Assembly: GCA_011041825.1 (NCBI GenBank)
Contig: DRAO01000010.1
Span: 1-9,270 of the forward strand
DNA length: 9,270 nt
Direction: 5' to 3'
Origin: Chloroflexota bacterium
GTDB lineage: Bacteria; Chloroflexota; Anaerolineae; SpSt-600
The notes below the pieces were generated by a model. That model ran no database searches, was not told where the DNA came from, and worked only from the letters and a program-made list of their open reading frames with translations. Below are positions 8,139-9,270 of the stretch, one piece after another (the first letter of the stretch is position 1; each line of letters starts with the position of its first letter). The position numbers and the translations under genes are program-made.

Positions 8139-9270
8139 ATGTCTCGGGAGAAGGTGATTTACGTTTGTCAGTCCTGCGGGGCCTCTTTCCCGAAGTGGAT
8201 GGGAAGATGCCCTCAGTGTGGCGAGTGGAACACCCTGGTGGAAACGGTGCCGGAAGTAAAGAGGAAGTCTGCTGTAGGCCCCGTTACCCCTAGCGGTGAG
8301 CCGATGCCCATTACGGCTGTCTCCGCTGAGGATATTACCCGCATCCCGGTGAGCATTGAAGAATTGAGCCGTGTGCTGGGAGGAGGCATTGTGCCCGGCT
8401 CAGTAGTATTAATCGGAGGAGAGCCGGGGATAGGCAAATCCACCTTGTTGCTGCAATTGGCTTCCCTCCTGGCCCGCCAGCAGCCTGACCCTGTACTTTA
8501 CGTCTCGGGGGAGGAATCAGCCCGCCAGATAAGGATGCGGGCCGATAGGCTCGGGGTCAGGGAAGACAACTTATACGTGCTTGCCGAGACTTCGCTGGAA
8601 CAGATAATGGCCCACATAGAACGTATGGGGCCTTTTGTGGTTATGGTGGATTCCATCCAATCCATCTATTCCGAAGCTCTGGAATCCACCCCCGGCAGCG
8701 TTGTACAGGTGAGGGAATGCGCCTATCGGCTGCTCAGGATAGCCAAGAGCACGGGCACACCCGTCTTCCTGGTAGGTCACGTCACCAAAGCGGGGGCCAT
8801 CGCTGGCCCAAAGGTCCTGGAGCACGCTGTGGATGCCGTGCTCTACCTGGAAGGGGACCGCTTCCATTCCTACCGGGTGTTGCGGAGCGTGAAGAATCGC
8901 TTTGGGGCTACCTCAGAGGTGGGCATTTTCGAGATGGGAGAGGAAGGTTTAAAGGAGGTCCCCAACCCTTCCGAAATCTTCCTCTCCGAGAGGGTTCCCA
9001 ACGCTTCGGGTTCAGCCATAGCCATAACGATGGAAGGCACCAGACCCCTTCTGGTGGAAATCCAGGCTCTGACTTCTCCCACCAGCTTTGCCATCCCTCG
9101 CCGCACGGCCAACGGGATTGATATAAACCGTTTGCTCCTGCTCATAGCGGTGCTCTCCAAGCGGGTGGGCCTCCGCCTCTCCGACCAGGACATCTTCGTC
9201 AACGTGGTGGGGGGTATGAGGATAAGGGAGCCAGCGGTTGACCTAGCGGTGGCTGTGGCAGTGGCCTCTG
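8139..9270 (+). CDS. radA: DNA repair protein RadA (Sms), truncated by the window edge
   Basis: RadA is a RecA-related hexameric DNA helicase that promotes branch migration and processing of recombination intermediates. The first 377 codons are visible with no stop; the family is about 450-460 residues, so roughly 75-80 are missing beyond the edge. A zinc finger is formed by C10, C13, C24 and C27, with KWMGRCPQCGEWNTL (19-33). The ATPase core has Walker A GEPGIGKST (94-102), Walker B ending at D171 (FVVMVDS), and the diagnostic KNRFG motif (252-256). From about residue 276 the Lon-like C-terminal domain begins, with NVVGGMRIREPAVDLAVA near the edge. ATG8139 gives the usual short lead before the zinc finger; an in-frame GTG at 8136 is an alternative. 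AGG at 8128-8130 is only a weak Shine-Dalgarno match. The gene follows clpC by 109 nt, the same neighbour pair as in many Firmicutes. Confidence 0.96.
   Translation, partial: MSREKVIYVCQSCGASFPKWMGRCPQCGEWNTLVETVPEVKRKSAVGPVTPSGEPMPITAVSAEDITRIPVSIEELSRVLGGGIVPGSVVLIGGEPGIGKSTLLLQLASLLARQQPDPVLYVSGEESARQIRMRADRLGVREDNLYVLAETSLEQIMAHIERMGPFVVMVDSIQSIYSEALESTPGSVVQVRECAYRLLRIAKSTGTPVFLVGHVTKAGAIAGPKVLEHAVDAVLYLEGDRFHSYRVLRSVKNRFGATSEVGIFEMGEEGLKEVPNPSEIFLSERVPNASGSAIAITMEGTRPLLVEIQALTSPTSFAIPRRTANGIDINRLLLLIAVLSKRVGLRLSDQDIFVNVVGGMRIREPAVDLAVAVAVAS

Noticed and set aside
8105..8293. 62-residue + strand frame beginning at ATG8105
   Set aside because: It overlaps the radA zinc-finger region in another frame, while the radA frame has clear cysteine motifs and continues to the window edge.
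1..9270. A novel multi-gene system, mobile island or defence locus
   Set aside because: All five main genes are well-known housekeeping families with intact motifs. There are no transposase, integrase, direct-repeat array, tRNA or toxin-antitoxin signs, and base composition is uniform apart from the promoter region.

Overview
The window looks like an ordinary, densely packed stretch of a bacterial chromosome, with every real gene on the + strand. The order is: the end of a small membrane protein gene, mfd, ridA, a four-domain S1 RNA-binding protein gene, clpC, and radA (cut by the right edge). Coding sequence is GC-rich, with frequent ATA (Ile) and AGG (Arg) codons. That codon habit, together with the compact ClpC, the four-domain S1 protein and the Mfd N-terminus, suggests a thermophilic or moderately thermophilic bacterium, perhaps Chloroflexota. 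This placement is inference; the window has no rRNA or other decisive marker.

Layout. Positions 1-105 encode a 34-residue single-membrane-span peptide or, more likely, the C-terminus of a longer gene beginning outside the window. One base after its stop codon is a perfect 19-bp inverted repeat with a 3-nt loop (107-147). mfd follows (208-3732, transcription-repair coupling factor), then ridA 46 nt later (3779-4162, reactive imine deaminase). A 110-nt gap carries the clearest promoter in the window (TTGCTT, 17 nt, TATAAT). It should drive a second unit: the S1 protein (4273-5493), clpC (5516-8029) 22 nt behind it, and possibly radA (8139 to the end) after a 109-nt gap. No gene-free stretch exceeds about 110 nt.

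How the genes fit together. Mfd clears stalled RNA polymerase and recruits excision repair. RadA processes recombination intermediates. ClpC is the unfoldase of a Clp protease. The S1 protein binds mRNA for translation. RidA removes reactive enamines and imines. They are housekeeping and stress-maintenance genes rather than one pathway. clpC and radA are also neighbours in the Firmicutes ctsR-mcsA-mcsB-clpC-radA operon, but here an S1 gene lies upstream of clpC in place of ctsR/mcsA/mcsB.

I found no mobile element, CRISPR array, tRNA, rRNA or defence system, and no evidence of an undescribed system. The points worth a second look are the perfect hairpin with a possible broken reading frame around it at the left edge, the S1 promoter with its very short leader, the S1-clpC-radA arrangement, and the unexplained gap before radA.
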